Source: Amycolatopsis regifaucium (GTDB lineage: Bacteria; Actinomycetota; Actinomycetes; Mycobacteriales; Pseudonocardiaceae). Taken from it: 64,000 nt of DNA. This document shows positions 40,919 through 48,983 of the stretch, piece after piece. Below the pieces are notes generated by a model that did not search any database, had not been told where the DNA came from, and saw only the letters and a list, made by a program, of their open reading frames with translations. The DNA lies in contig NZ_LQCI01000008.1 in the NCBI RefSeq assembly GCF_001613935.1, forward strand, positions 63,100 to 127,099, given 5' to 3'. Position 1 is the stretch's first letter; each line of letters opens with the position of its first letter. A program made the position numbers and the translations under genes.

Positions 40919-42830
40919 GGACGCCCCCACTCTGGTGCCCGTGCCGGGCCAGTTCGGTCAGGATTTCGGAGTATTCGCGCGCGTAACCCGCCGGGTCGAG
41001 CCACGGCAGCAGCTTTTCGTGCGCGGCCTTCGCCATTTCACGGCGACGCGTGGCCGGCGTGCCGAGTGCGCGCAGCAACGCCGCTGTCAGCGCGTCGACG
41101 TCGTTGGTCTCGAACAGCCAGCCCGTCTCGCCGTCGACGATCATCTCCCGCGCGCCGAACACGTCGGTCGCCGCGACCGGGACGCCGCAGCACACGGCTT
41201 CGAGGATCGACCGCGGCAGCGATTCGATGTCGGAGCTGTTCACGAAGATGTCCGCGGCCTGCAGCCAGCGCAGCGGATCCGGCTGGATCGGCACCAGGCT
41301 GACCGACTTCTCCAGTCCGGCGCGCTCGACCGATTCCTCCATCGCCAGCCCGTACGGCGACGGGTGCAGGCCGACGACGGCCAGCTTGGCCTCGGGCTGG
41401 ACCTTGTGGATCCGCTCCATCGCCGAGATCAGCGGTGCCTGCCCCTTGCGGGATTCCGCGATGCCGATGTTGACCAGCACGATGTCGTCCGGCGCGTAGC
41501 CGAGCATATTCCGTGCCTGCCGCCGGGTTTCCGACCGCGTGCGACCGCCGAACTTGTGCATCGGCGTGCCGTAGCGGACGGTCTGGCAGCGTTCCGGCTT
41601 GCTGTACGGCAGGAACATCTCGCGCGTCGCGTCCGCGACGAACAGCAGCTTGTCGACCTCGGCGAGCGTGCTCTCCCAGCGCTGCCAGACCGCGGCGGGC
41701 GGTTTCACCGGGCCCCAGTTCTGGTAGGCGAACGCGGGGAGCGAGAAGCTCTCGTGGATCACCCACGCCGTCGGCATCCCAGCGCGCTTCGCGGCATCCG
41801 CACCGACGAAGCCACCGAGTGTGTTGACGAGCGCGACGCCCGCTCCGGAGCACTTCGCGAAGCGCGCCAGCTCGGCGACGTGACCTTCGTAGGCCGGGAC
41901 CGTCTGGTTCCGGTAGTGCGTCGTGACGTGCACGGGGATGCCGAGTTCGTGGCAATCCGCGCGCAGCGGGCCGTCGGTTTCACTGACGAGGCTGACCTGC
42001 CAACCGTGGTCGGTCACCATCCGGCTCAGCAGTTCTTGCAGCCACAGCTGTCCGCCGCCGACCCCGAGGCTGTGCGTGAACACCAGCACGTGCCTCGGAT
42101 CTGTCGGGATGTTCACCCGCGCCATCGCCTTCGCCGTGTCGCTCGCCAGTTCGTCGGCGAGTTCGGCGTCGTCCGGGTCCGAGACAGGGTTGCGAAGGGT
42201 GAAAGTGCGCTTCGCCGACACGACCTCGCCGACGCCTTCGGTGCGGTACCGGACGCGAAGCGACAGCGTCCGCTCTTCGCCGTACGGAAGGTCGACGGGC
42301 ACCCAGGCCTCGAAACCGCTGACAGCGGCGTCGTCGAAGCCGGGGAATTCCTTCGGCACGTCCTTGCGCGGCAGGCGGGTGCGGGCACTGACCGTGCCGC
42401 CGCCCTCGACCATGACCTCGATCAGGCTCGGCGCACGGCCCTGAAGCATCGCCCAGCCGGTCACGTAGACGACGTGCCCTTCGGCGACCTTGCCCTGCTT
42501 CGGCGCTTCGAGTTCGCCCAGCCACAACGGTTCTTCACCCGGCAGCGTGCCGACGTGGACGGTCGCCTGGTTGAGCACGCGCTCGTCCGGGCCGGTGACG
42601 ACGATGTCCTGGGTACCCGCGGGAACCCAGGTGGCGGGGACGGCACGCCAGCCGAAGGTGCCTTCGGGCGCGCCCGGGCACGGCTCGGGGAACAGGTTCG
42701 CCTCGACGTCCGCGATGGTCAAGGACATCTCGCCGATCCGGCTGATCCCCGTCGTCCAGCCCCGGAGCTCGAACAGGTGCCCGACCGGCCGGTCCGGGGT
42801 CAGGATGCCGGCGGTATGCAGGCTCGTCAT
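40911..42830 (-). CDS. GT4 glycosyltransferase with N-terminal beta domain
   Basis: 639 aa from ATG 42828-42830, sharing ATGA with the upstream methyltransferase gene. Residues 1-240 are beta-rich (GHLFELRGWTTGISRIG, VVYVTGWAMLQGRAPSLIEV, LPYGEERTLSLRVRYRTEG) and may bind carbohydrate. From about 245 a GT-B enzyme: VLVFTHSLGVGGGQLWLQEL (acceptor-side Gly-rich loop), PTAWVIHESFSLP, IVLVNIGIAESRKGQAPLIS and DIFVNSSDIESLPRSILEAV (the E-x7-E donor motif), then CCGVPVAATDVFGAREMIVD. GT4 enzymes are retaining transferases using nucleotide sugars. The operon suggests assembly of a modified surface glycan. Confidence 0.88.
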   Translation of the reverse strand: MTSLHTAGILTPDRPVGHLFELRGWTTGISRIGEMSLTIADVEANLFPEPCPGAPEGTFGWRAVPATWVPAGTQDIVVTGPDERVLNQATVHVGTLPGEEPLWLGELEAPKQGKVAEGHVVYVTGWAMLQGRAPSLIEVMVEGGGTVSARTRLPRKDVPKEFPGFDDAAVSGFEAWVPVDLPYGEERTLSLRVRYRTEGVGEVVSAKRTFTLRNPVSDPDDAELADELASDTAKAMARVNIPTDPRHVLVFTHSLGVGGGQLWLQELLSRMVTDHGWQVSLVSETDGPLRADCHELGIPVHVTTHYRNQTVPAYEGHVAELARFAKCSGAGVALVNTLGGFVGADAAKRAGMPTAWVIHESFSLPAFAYQNWGPVKPPAAVWQRWESTLAEVDKLLFVADATREMFLPYSKPERCQTVRYGTPMHKFGGRTRSETRRQARNMLGYAPDDIVLVNIGIAESRKGQAPLISAMERIHKVQPEAKLAVVGLHPSPYGLAMEESVERAGLEKSVSLVPIQPDPLRWLQAADIFVNSSDIESLPRSILEAVCCGVPVAATDVFGAREMIVDGETGWLFETNDVDALTAALLRALGTPATRRREMAKAAHEKLLPWLDPAGYAREYSEILTELARHGHQSGGVHV

Positions 42831-44158
42831 CGCTTCGCTACCTCGTCTTCGTTCGCCGCCACACCGGAACGGTACCGGTGGACGGGCCGCGCCAACCGCG
42901 ATCGCCAAATCTCGGCGATCGCCGCGTGTATTTCGTCCGTGCCGTGCGTGGTGCCGCACGAGCCGATCGTGGAGAAAGCGACCTCGCGCGCCAGCGCACT
43001 GTCCACAAAGGAGGGATGGAGGCCGATCAGCACACCGAGCCAGCCGGCCAGCTCGCGCGTCGAGCCGCCGTCCGCGGCCGCGGACCAGCCCGCGTCGGCG
43101 AGTTTGTCGGCCAGCACGAGCACTCCGCGCTCGACCACCTCGGAGAAACCGGCGCCCGCGTTCCGCCACTCGAGGTCGATCGGGCGCAGCGTCGCGCCGT
43201 CGACCAGCACGTTGTGCGGCACCAGATCCCACAGCGCCTCGACCCCGCGTGCGGCCTCCGCGCGCAGGAGATCCCGCCAGCCGGTGAGCAGTTCCGCGAC
43301 TCGTCCCGGCTCGTCGAGCAGGACTTCGACCATCGTCGGGGCGTCGTACACCTTGTCCGTGCACGGTCCCACCGAGATCCCGGCGACCGGCGGCGACGGG
43401 GCGAGCGGCGTGCGCCGGACTTCGGCGCCTTCACCGGTGCGCACGACGTCGGCGCGCGTGCAGGCGAACGCGGCGCGCTCGGCGGTGTTGAAATACGTCG
43501 CGAGCCGGTACGGGGGCCAGAGCGCGGCGGCGCCGGGTCCGCACAGCAGGGCGAGGCCGTTCGCGGGACCGCCGGTGATCGCGGCGGACAGGCGGGGGAG
43601 CTCGGTGTCGATCTGTGCCCCGCGCACCGCGCGGGCGACTTCGTGGCCGGGGGAGCAGAGCAGCTCACGCCGGACTTCGAACCCGGCCGCCGCGAGCGTC
43701 TTGACGACACCGCGCGAGGCGGTCAGCACCACGAGTGCACCTGTCGGCGACAGCCGTTCGCGAACCACGTCCAGCAGGCTTCGCGTCGCGTAGGGCTGCT
43801 GGACGACCACGAGGTCGTAGGTGCCCGAAGCAGGAGGCCGGTCGTGCACCGTGACCGTGTCGAGGTCACGCGTGCGGAAGCGGACCGCGGCGGCATGGAC
43901 CGGCTCGGCCTCGACGGCGTCCACCGTCGCCGAAACCTCACCCAGATACCGGGTCAAACCGCCGAAACCGGCCCCGACCTCGAGGACTCGCGCCGCCTTC
44001 GGCAACACGAGCGCCCGGAGGACGTTGGCGGCGCCGTGGTCGAGCGGAACGCGCTCAGTGGCGTCCCACCCGGCGAAATGCAGTTCGTCGGACAGCGACC
44101 CGGTGTCCTCGGCCAGCGAAAGCAGAGTCGTGAGCAGCCGGGCCTTCTCGCCGATCAT
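42827..44158 (-). CDS. SAM methyltransferase with kinase-like C-terminal half
   Basis: 443 aa. Residues about 35-170 are a class I SAM methyltransferase: KAARVLEVGAGFGGLTRYLG (motif I), VDAVEAEPVHAAAVRF (acidic end of strand 2) and TYDLVVVQQPYA (motif IV region). The C-terminal half has LWDLVPHNVLVDGATLRPID-LEWRN. The H-N-x-L then I-D-x-E pattern recalls the catalytic loop (HxxxxN) and metal Asp of aminoglycoside/LPS-kinase folds; N-lobe features are poor, so activity is uncertain. The protein may methylate and phosphorylate (cap) a growing glycan, as in some O-antigen terminators. It starts 4 bp after the upstream gene and overlaps the GT4 gene. Confidence 0.82.
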   Translation of the reverse strand: MIGEKARLLTTLLSLAEDTGSLSDELHFAGWDATERVPLDHGAANVLRALVLPKAARVLEVGAGFGGLTRYLGEVSATVDAVEAEPVHAAAVRFRTRDLDTVTVHDRPPASGTYDLVVVQQPYATRSLLDVVRERLSPTGALVVLTASRGVVKTLAAAGFEVRRELLCSPGHEVARAVRGAQIDTELPRLSAAITGGPANGLALLCGPGAAALWPPYRLATYFNTAERAAFACTRADVVRTGEGAEVRRTPLAPSPPVAGISVGPCTDKVYDAPTMVEVLLDEPGRVAELLTGWRDLLRAEAARGVEALWDLVPHNVLVDGATLRPIDLEWRNAGAGFSEVVERGVLVLADKLADAGWSAAADGGSTRELAGWLGVLIGLHPSFVDSALAREVAFSTIGSCGTTHGTDEIHAAIAEIWRSRLARPVHRYRSGVAANEDEVAKR

Positions 44159-44162
44159 CGGA

Positions 44163-45521
44163 TCAGCTGGTGACGGCGTAGTTTTCCAGCGTCTTCTTCA
44201 CCGCACGCTGGTACGTGCCGCTCAACGCCTTCTCGCCCTCTTCGCCGCCGAGCGGGTTCTGCAGCACGTCCACCCGGACGATGTTGTTGCCGCTGATCCA
44301 CGTGCCGCGGTAGGTGCCCTTGTCGCCGTCGATCTTCTTCTGGAAGTTCAGCTTCGGCGGCATCCCCGGCAGCGGCTCGGTGATCTGCACGAACCCGTTG
44401 CTCGTCTGGTACTGGCGCAGCTGCTTGACCAGGTCACCGGCGGCACCGGGACTGGTCAGCGGGATGACCGTGACCGAGATCTTCGCCGGCTGCGGGCCGG
44501 TCTCGTCCGGCTGCTTCTGCGAGCCGCGGTACGCGACCTGCTTCACGCCGGCGGCGATGACCAGATCGGCCTCGCCCTTCTCCATGCCGGTGATCTCGGC
44601 GAGCTGCGCCGCGGTGAGCACACCGCTCTTCGCGTCTTCTTCGCCGGACTGCTCCGGGATCTTCTCGAACAGCAGCTCTTCGGGCGTCTTCGGCTTGGCC
44701 GACGACGGCGGGGGCGCGTTCTGCGACTGGGTCGGCTGCGGCTGAGCCGTCGGATCCGCCGGGTCGTCACCGCCCCCGGAAAAGGCGAAGTAACCGCCGA
44801 CGCCGAGACCGGCGAGGACCAGCACCGCGACGATCGCGATGATCGCGATCTTGCCGCCCTTGCCCTTGGGCTTGTCTTCGAACAGCTCGGGGCCCTGCTT
44901 GACCCACTCCGTGCTGCCGACCGGCGAGATCGGCGGGAAGTCCGAACCACCCCATGGCGGGCTGGCGTCGGTGTCGGTCCAGCCCTGCTGCTGCGGCTGT
45001 TGCTGCTGCGGGTAACCCTGCTGGGGCGGCTGCTGCGGGAAACCACCCGCGGGCGAAGCCTGACCCTGCTGGGGGAAACCGCCTGCCGGGGATGCCTGGC
45101 CCTGCTGCGGGAAACCACCCGGCGGCGACGCGACCGGCGGCACGACCTGGGTGCGGTTCGGGTCGGCCTGCTGTTGCTGCCAGTTCGGCACGACCTGGGT
45201 GCGCTCGCCCTCGCCGTTCTGCGGGGGCTGGCTCACCGGCGCGATGATCTGGGTCGAGTCGGCACTGTTGGACTGGCCGGCCTGCGGAGGCTGCTGGGGT
45301 TGCTGCGGCGCCTGCGGAACGGACGGCTGCTGGAACGGCTGCTGCTGGAAGGGCTGCTGCGGCTGCTGGCCGGGTTGCTGGACCTGCTGCTGAGCGGGAT
45401 CACCGTAGGCGACCGCCGAGGACAGCACCTGGTCGCGGCGGATCCGGTAGTCGTCCGCTGAGAGGCGTCCAGACGCGAGCTCCTCGTCCAGATTGCGCAG
45501 CTCTTCCTGCCAGGACACCAC
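44163..45521 (-). CDS. Gln/Pro-rich single-pass membrane protein
   Basis: 452 aa. Residues 1-35 form a helical module VSWQEELRNLDEELASGRLS-ADDYRIRRDQVL shared with the paralogue upstream. Residues 40-205 are Gln/Pro/Gly-rich and disordered, with a 12-residue tandem repeat GGFPQQGQASPA (nt about 45030-45115) and two copies of RTQVVP. One span follows (GKIAIIAIVAVLVLAGLGVG) after Lys-rich KPKGKGGK, so the N-terminal part is cytoplasmic. The outer C-terminal domain (about 280-452) is compact (VLTAAQLAEITGMEKGEADL, YRGTWISGNNIVRVDVLQNP). It heads the glycosylation operon. Function unknown; RTQVVP/TQIIAP-type motifs recall Thr targets of actinobacterial Ser/Thr kinases (FHA ligands), a speculation. 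Confidence 0.8.
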   Translation of the reverse strand: MVSWQEELRNLDEELASGRLSADDYRIRRDQVLSSAVAYGDPAQQQVQQPGQQPQQPFQQQPFQQPSVPQAPQQPQQPPQAGQSNSADSTQIIAPVSQPPQNGEGERTQVVPNWQQQQADPNRTQVVPPVASPPGGFPQQGQASPAGGFPQQGQASPAGGFPQQPPQQGYPQQQQPQQQGWTDTDASPPWGGSDFPPISPVGSTEWVKQGPELFEDKPKGKGGKIAIIAIVAVLVLAGLGVGGYFAFSGGGDDPADPTAQPQPTQSQNAPPPSSAKPKTPEELLFEKIPEQSGEEDAKSGVLTAAQLAEITGMEKGEADLVIAAGVKQVAYRGSQKQPDETGPQPAKISVTVIPLTSPGAAGDLVKQLRQYQTSNGFVQITEPLPGMPPKLNFQKKIDGDKGTYRGTWISGNNIVRVDVLQNPLGGEEGEKALSGTYQRAVKKTLENYAVTS

Positions 45522-45646
45522 CAGCCCCCTTAATTCGATTCAGGCGGGAAAGTACGCTCCCGGCCGTCGCGATACCACCCCTGCGGTGACCTCGCACATT
45601 CTGCACTGCCCGGCCACGTCACGCCCTCGCGGGTCGAATCCGTGAT

Positions 45647-45681
45647 CTCCCCGCGACCTGCGCTTCTCAGGTCGCCGGGAG
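45647..45681 (-). terminator. Hairpin overlapping the 3' end of the upstream paralogue gene
   Basis: Arms 45647-45660 (CTCCCCGCGACCTG) and 45668-45681 pair at 13 of 14 positions with a 7-nt loop. It covers the last codons and stop of the minus-strand gene ending at 45667. Probably limits read-through from that gene into the glycosylation operon. Confidence 0.6.
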
Positions 45682-46830
45682 GACCGTGTCCAGCGAGGTC
45701 AGCGTCTGCTCCAGACGGGTGTCGAGCGCCTGTGAATCCCCGCCGAGCGGCTGCGAGACCCACGTCGTCACGGCCATCGTCCCGGACACATAGCCGATAC
45801 CGCTGAGCTGGCCGTTCTTATTCGCGCCGACGAGGGCGAGCCGGTCGCCGACGCGCTGCTCGCGCAGGCCGGCGTTGAGCGAATTCTCCCGGAAGTAGTT
45901 GACGATCGCGGCCGCGTCCTTCGCGTCGTTCGCCGGGATCACCAGGACGAGGTAACCGTTCGTACCCTCGTTCGATCCCTGGTAAGTGACCGACGCGATG
46001 CTCTTCGACGTGAGGTAATCGGCGGCGGCCTTCGAATAGAGGTTGAGCTCGACACCCTTCGCGACCGACATCGTCGAGTTGTCCTTCGACGGGGTTCCCG
46101 GCAGCGTGGGCAGCCGGTCTTCCAGCGGCGTCTGGGCGCTGTCGGGCGGGCTTGACGGCGCGAGCCCGGAGAGCCCGTCCGGCGGCTGCGCCACGCTCGG
46201 CTGTTCGGCGACGTTCGAGGACGGCGACGAACCCAGCCACAGCGTCCCGCCGATGATCAGCGCCAGCACGACCAGCACCCCGGCGCCGATGAACAGCCAG
46301 GTCGGCTTGCGCTTGCCGACGACCTCGTGGTCCTCGGCCGGCGCGCTGTGGTGTGGGCCGGGTTCCGGGGCGAGCGGCGGAAGCGGACGGTTCAGCTGCC
46401 GGGTCGACGGCTTGTGCTGGGCCTGAGGTGGCTCGGCGCGCAGGTAGACCGTCGGATTGATGTCGGCGGGCGAAGGCGCGGTCGTCTTGTGGTCCGCGAT
46501 GCGAGGGATGGCCGCCTTCTTTTCCTCGCGCGGCTTCGGTTTCTCGGTTTCGAGAGGCTGGGTGCGTTGTTCCGGCGGCGGCGCGTAAGGCTGCTGATAC
46601 GGCTGCGGCTGCTGGACCGTGACCGTCGGCAGCTCGACCGGCCGCGCCGCCGGATTGGTGCTGTGCCAGGCGCCGCCCGGCTGTCGCAGCGGTGAGGGGA
46701 CCGGCGACGGCATCGTCCCGCCGGAGGCCTCCGCCAGGAGTTCGTCCCGCTTCTTGCGGTGTGCGGCGTGCCCGATACGACCCGCGGCCAGCTCGACGTC
46801 CAGCTGTCGAAGCTCGTCCTGCCAGCTCAT
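45667..46830 (-). CDS. Single-pass membrane protein, paralogue of the operon leader
   Basis: 387 aa from ATG 46828-46830 with GGGGGC just before it. The N-terminal module MSWQDELRQLDVELAAGRIG-HAAHRKKRDELL matches that of the 452-aa protein 145 bp downstream. Then a Pro/Gln-rich cytoplasmic stretch (TVTVQQPQPYQQPYAPPPEQ) with INPTVYLR, a basic KRKPTW before one span (LFIGAGVLVVLALIIGGTLW), a Ser/Pro linker and an outer domain (ELNLYSKAAADYLTSKSIAS, YLVLVIPANDAKDAAAIVNY). The two proteins share topology but little sequence outside the N-terminal module. Function unknown. Confidence 0.8.
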   Translation of the reverse strand: MSWQDELRQLDVELAAGRIGHAAHRKKRDELLAEASGGTMPSPVPSPLRQPGGAWHSTNPAARPVELPTVTVQQPQPYQQPYAPPPEQRTQPLETEKPKPREEKKAAIPRIADHKTTAPSPADINPTVYLRAEPPQAQHKPSTRQLNRPLPPLAPEPGPHHSAPAEDHEVVGKRKPTWLFIGAGVLVVLALIIGGTLWLGSSPSSNVAEQPSVAQPPDGLSGLAPSSPPDSAQTPLEDRLPTLPGTPSKDNSTMSVAKGVELNLYSKAAADYLTSKSIASVTYQGSNEGTNGYLVLVIPANDAKDAAAIVNYFRENSLNAGLREQRVGDRLALVGANKNGQLSGIGYVSGTMAVTTWVSQPLGGDSQALDTRLEQTLTSLDTVLPAT

Positions 46831-47027
46831 GTAGCCCCCTGCCGCCGGGTGTGGGCAGCCAGTGTTGCATGCACCCTTATGGGTGGTTGATGTGGTCTTT
46901 CCACATTCTTGCGTCCACAAGTGACCCGGTCCAGCACTGATCGCGTCGTGACTGATCCGGGCCGTCAGCAAGACCGAGTCGCTTCTTCCGGTCTCGCCGG
47001 TACCGTGACTGACGTGGGAAGTGCCGG

Positions 47028-47534
47028 ATGACGGAAATCGACGAGTGTCGTAGCGCGCTGCGCGAGCTGGCCATCGGCAGGCTCGCCGGTCGGGACGTTC
47101 GCACGTCCCATTTGGTCGAGGCCGGTCTGGACGCGATCGTCGCCGGGCTCGACGCCCCTTCACTCGGCCTGCTGGCCGGGCTGGAGTGCGCGGGCGAAGA
47201 CGCCGTCGACAGGGCGCTCCACCAGGTGGTCGACGAACTCGGTATCGAACTGCCCGCCGACGCGACGGCCGCGCGGTGGCTGCTCGTCCACGGCTGGCTC
47301 ACCGCCATGGTCAAGGGCGATCTGTCACCCGCGACCGGTGGTGCCCTGGTCAGCGAGGTCAGCGAGCTGCTCGGGTCGCCGCCGTCGTTGCGGGGGATCA
47401 CGCGCTGGTCGGCGATGCTCGACAACTGGATCCCCACCGATCTCACCCCGCGTGACGTCTGCGAGGTGCCGATCCTCGAAGAATCGGCCGCGCTCCTCGA
47501 AGGGCCTTGGCCTCCTCGCCCGCGTCACCCGTAA
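47028..47534 (+). CDS. Hypothetical helical protein, 168 aa
   Basis: ATG 47028. Not recognised. The sequence is almost entirely helix-forming: TEIDECRSALRELAIGRLAG, VEAGLDAIVAGLDAPSLGLL, AGLECAGEDAVDRALHQVVD and ARWLLVHGWLTAMVKGDLSP. It has no membrane span, signal or metal-binding cluster. The C-terminus is Pro-rich. It is divergent from the single-pass membrane protein gene (197 bp gap) and lies just upstream of the gene with the damage-type promoter. Because that promoter lies between them, I do not consider them one operon. Confidence 0.7.
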   Translation: MTEIDECRSALRELAIGRLAGRDVRTSHLVEAGLDAIVAGLDAPSLGLLAGLECAGEDAVDRALHQVVDELGIELPADATAARWLLVHGWLTAMVKGDLSPATGGALVSEVSELLGSPPSLRGITRWSAMLDNWIPTDLTPRDVCEVPILEESAALLEGPWPPRPRHP

Positions 47535-47545
47535 GGCGCCGGTTT

Positions 47546-47568
47546 CTGTCGTACATGTGTTCTAAAAT
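47546..47568 (+). promoter_or_regulatory. Promoter with LexA-like and PafBC-like elements
   Basis: TCGTACATGTGTTCTA (47549-47564) matches the actinobacterial SOS box TCGAAC-4-GTTCGA at all but two consensus positions. In the same stretch TGTCG (47547-47551) and TAAAAT (47563-47568) reproduce the layout of the mycobacterial RecA-NDp/PafBC promoter (TTGTCRGTG-8-TANNNT), including the exact 8-base gap. The start codon of the next gene is 42 bp downstream. SOS-type control of that gene is predicted. Confidence 0.6.
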
Positions 47569-47609
47569 TGGCGTTGTACAGCAGGAACAGCGGCGAAAGG
47601 CAGACACGG

Positions 47610-48218
47610 ATGGCCTACATCACCCTGCCCACGTTCGTGGGATACAGCACGAGCTCGGGTCCCTCGCGTTCCTCTTTCGTCCGGCGCTGGCGCCGCCAGT
47701 ACGAGGATCCGGCGCGGGGCGGCTTCAACTTCTATCTCCGGGCCGCGAACGCGATCCGGGCCGGCCGCGTCTCGGGGCAGGACCGCGAGGTGATGCGGGC
47801 ACTCGTCGAGAACGCCGACGAGCGCACCCGGCCGCATTACGCCGAGATCGCCAACGGCTGGCTGCGTTATCTGGGGCGGCGTGACCTGCGGCTGGCCGAG
47901 GTCGGCCGGTCCCGCTGGCGGCTCGGCGCGCTCGAAGTGGGTATCAATCCGCACCTCGGGCTCCGCAAGGGCGACGGTCCTGTCCACGTGACCTGGCTCT
48001 ACTTCAAGGAGGAGCCGTTGAGCCGGGACGCGGCGCAGATGGTGCTGTGGCTGCTCGAACAGACCATGGACGAGCTGCGGCCGGGCGGCCGTCCGCTGGT
48101 CGTCGATGTGCGGCGCGCGAAGGAGTTCGCGCTGTCGCCGCGCGATCGCGACAAGGTCAAGCCGTGGGTGCGGAGCGAGGCGTCGGCCTTCATGAGCCTT
48201 TGGGAGGCAGCCGCATGA
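47610..48218 (+). CDS. Hypothetical protein, predicted DNA-damage inducible
   Basis: 202 aa from ATG 47610 (GAAAGG upstream); the frame is open from 47568 but that part lies in the promoter. Not recognised. N-terminus MAYITLPTFVGYSTSSGPSR, then a basic helical region SFVRRWRRQYEDPARGGFNF and YLRAANAIRAGRVSGQDREV, a central beta part (VHVTWLYFKEEPLSRDAAQM) and a C-terminal segment RPLVVDVRRAKEFALSPRDR. Basic residues suggest nucleic-acid contact, and no nuclease motif is clear. The LexA/PafBC-like promoter directly upstream is the best clue to its role. A perfect hairpin 8 bp after the stop terminates it, so it is a single-gene unit. Confidence 0.75.
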   Translation: MAYITLPTFVGYSTSSGPSRSSFVRRWRRQYEDPARGGFNFYLRAANAIRAGRVSGQDREVMRALVENADERTRPHYAEIANGWLRYLGRRDLRLAEVGRSRWRLGALEVGINPHLGLRKGDGPVHVTWLYFKEEPLSRDAAQMVLWLLEQTMDELRPGGRPLVVDVRRAKEFALSPRDRDKVKPWVRSEASAFMSLWEAAA

Positions 48219-48225
48219 TCGAGCG

Positions 48226-48256
48226 ACGGCGAGCCCGCATTCCGTGGGCTCGCCGT
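48226..48256 (+). terminator. Hairpin terminator
   Basis: ACGGCGAGCCC (48226-48236) and its exact complement (48246-48256) form an 11-bp stem with a 9-nt loop, 8 bp after the stop of the 202-aa gene. No U-run follows. Confidence 0.7.
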
Positions 48257-48405
48257 TCACGCCCCGCCATTCTCACGATTCCGGCAGCGGCGCAAGACAC
48301 CTGATCAGGTGACAGTTTCACTGAGTATTCCCGCGAGCTGGACAACTTGGGCCCCGAACACGAAGCTTTCCCAGTCATAATCGGCCGAACCACCGAGGGT
48401 CGCTC

Positions 48406-48945
48406 GTGAACAACGCTTGGGAAGCCATCTCCAGGGTCGTAGATGAGCCCGCTTGGTACTGGGTCTACGACAAGCTCGCGTTCTGGCCGAGCACCTACTC
48501 GCATGCCTGGCCGGGGTTCCGTGAACCCGCGCCTTCCGTCGCCTGGGACCTCGCACCCCGTGGGCTCGACCGATCGTCCGCCGAGTTCCGGCTCGGTCCC
48601 TACGCCGTCGAGCAGAACGACGTCGCCCGCGTGGCGCTCGCGGCGTTGAAGGACTGCGTGGCCGAGGACGAGTGGGTGTGGGTACTGCACTGGCAGCACC
48701 AGTCGTACCGCTTCTACCCGCATCGCCACGCCGCCCTCGACCCGTGGCCGGTCCCCGTTTTCCCGCGCACGGATTACCACCTGTTCCTGGCGAGCGACTT
48801 CCGCTTCGGCACGCTCGGGCATCCGTGGGAGCGAACCCTGTGCGTCTACGGCGAGAAGCTCGTACCTGCCTTCGAACGGCACGGCGAGCGAGTCTTCAAG
48901 AACGTGCTCCGACGCGACGGGTCACCGGTCGCGATGGCGGGCTGA
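48406..48945 (+). CDS. DUF2716-like protein
   Basis: 179 aa from GTG 48406. Aromatic-rich sequence with NNAWEAISRVVDEPAWYWVY, FAFWPS-type motif LAFWPSTYSHAWPGFREPAP, WVWVLHWQHQSYRFYPHR and YHLFLASDFRFGTLGHPWER, the pattern of DUF2716 (assignment from memory of the family). No signal peptide. It ends 38 bp before an Imm7-like gene and is upstream of a polymorphic toxin, where small DUF proteins of this sort often act as immunity or accessory factors. That role is inferred from context only. Confidence 0.75.
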   Translation: MNNAWEAISRVVDEPAWYWVYDKLAFWPSTYSHAWPGFREPAPSVAWDLAPRGLDRSSAEFRLGPYAVEQNDVARVALAALKDCVAEDEWVWVLHWQHQSYRFYPHRHAALDPWPVPVFPRTDYHLFLASDFRFGTLGHPWERTLCVYGEKLVPAFERHGERVFKNVLRRDGSPVAMAG

Positions 48946-48983
48946 CCACCGTCCGGCGGGCGGACCTGCCTAAACTCAGGCCG

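Noticed and set aside
38760..43793. Two very long plus-strand frames (655 and 990 aa)
   Set aside because: Both are antisense to the glycosyltransferase operon, whose minus-strand products have recognisable motifs and overlapping starts and stops.
45030..45115. CRISPR-like repeats
   Set aside because: The repeats are in-frame 36-bp units coding for GGFPQQGQASPA inside the Gln/Pro-rich protein, with no spacers.
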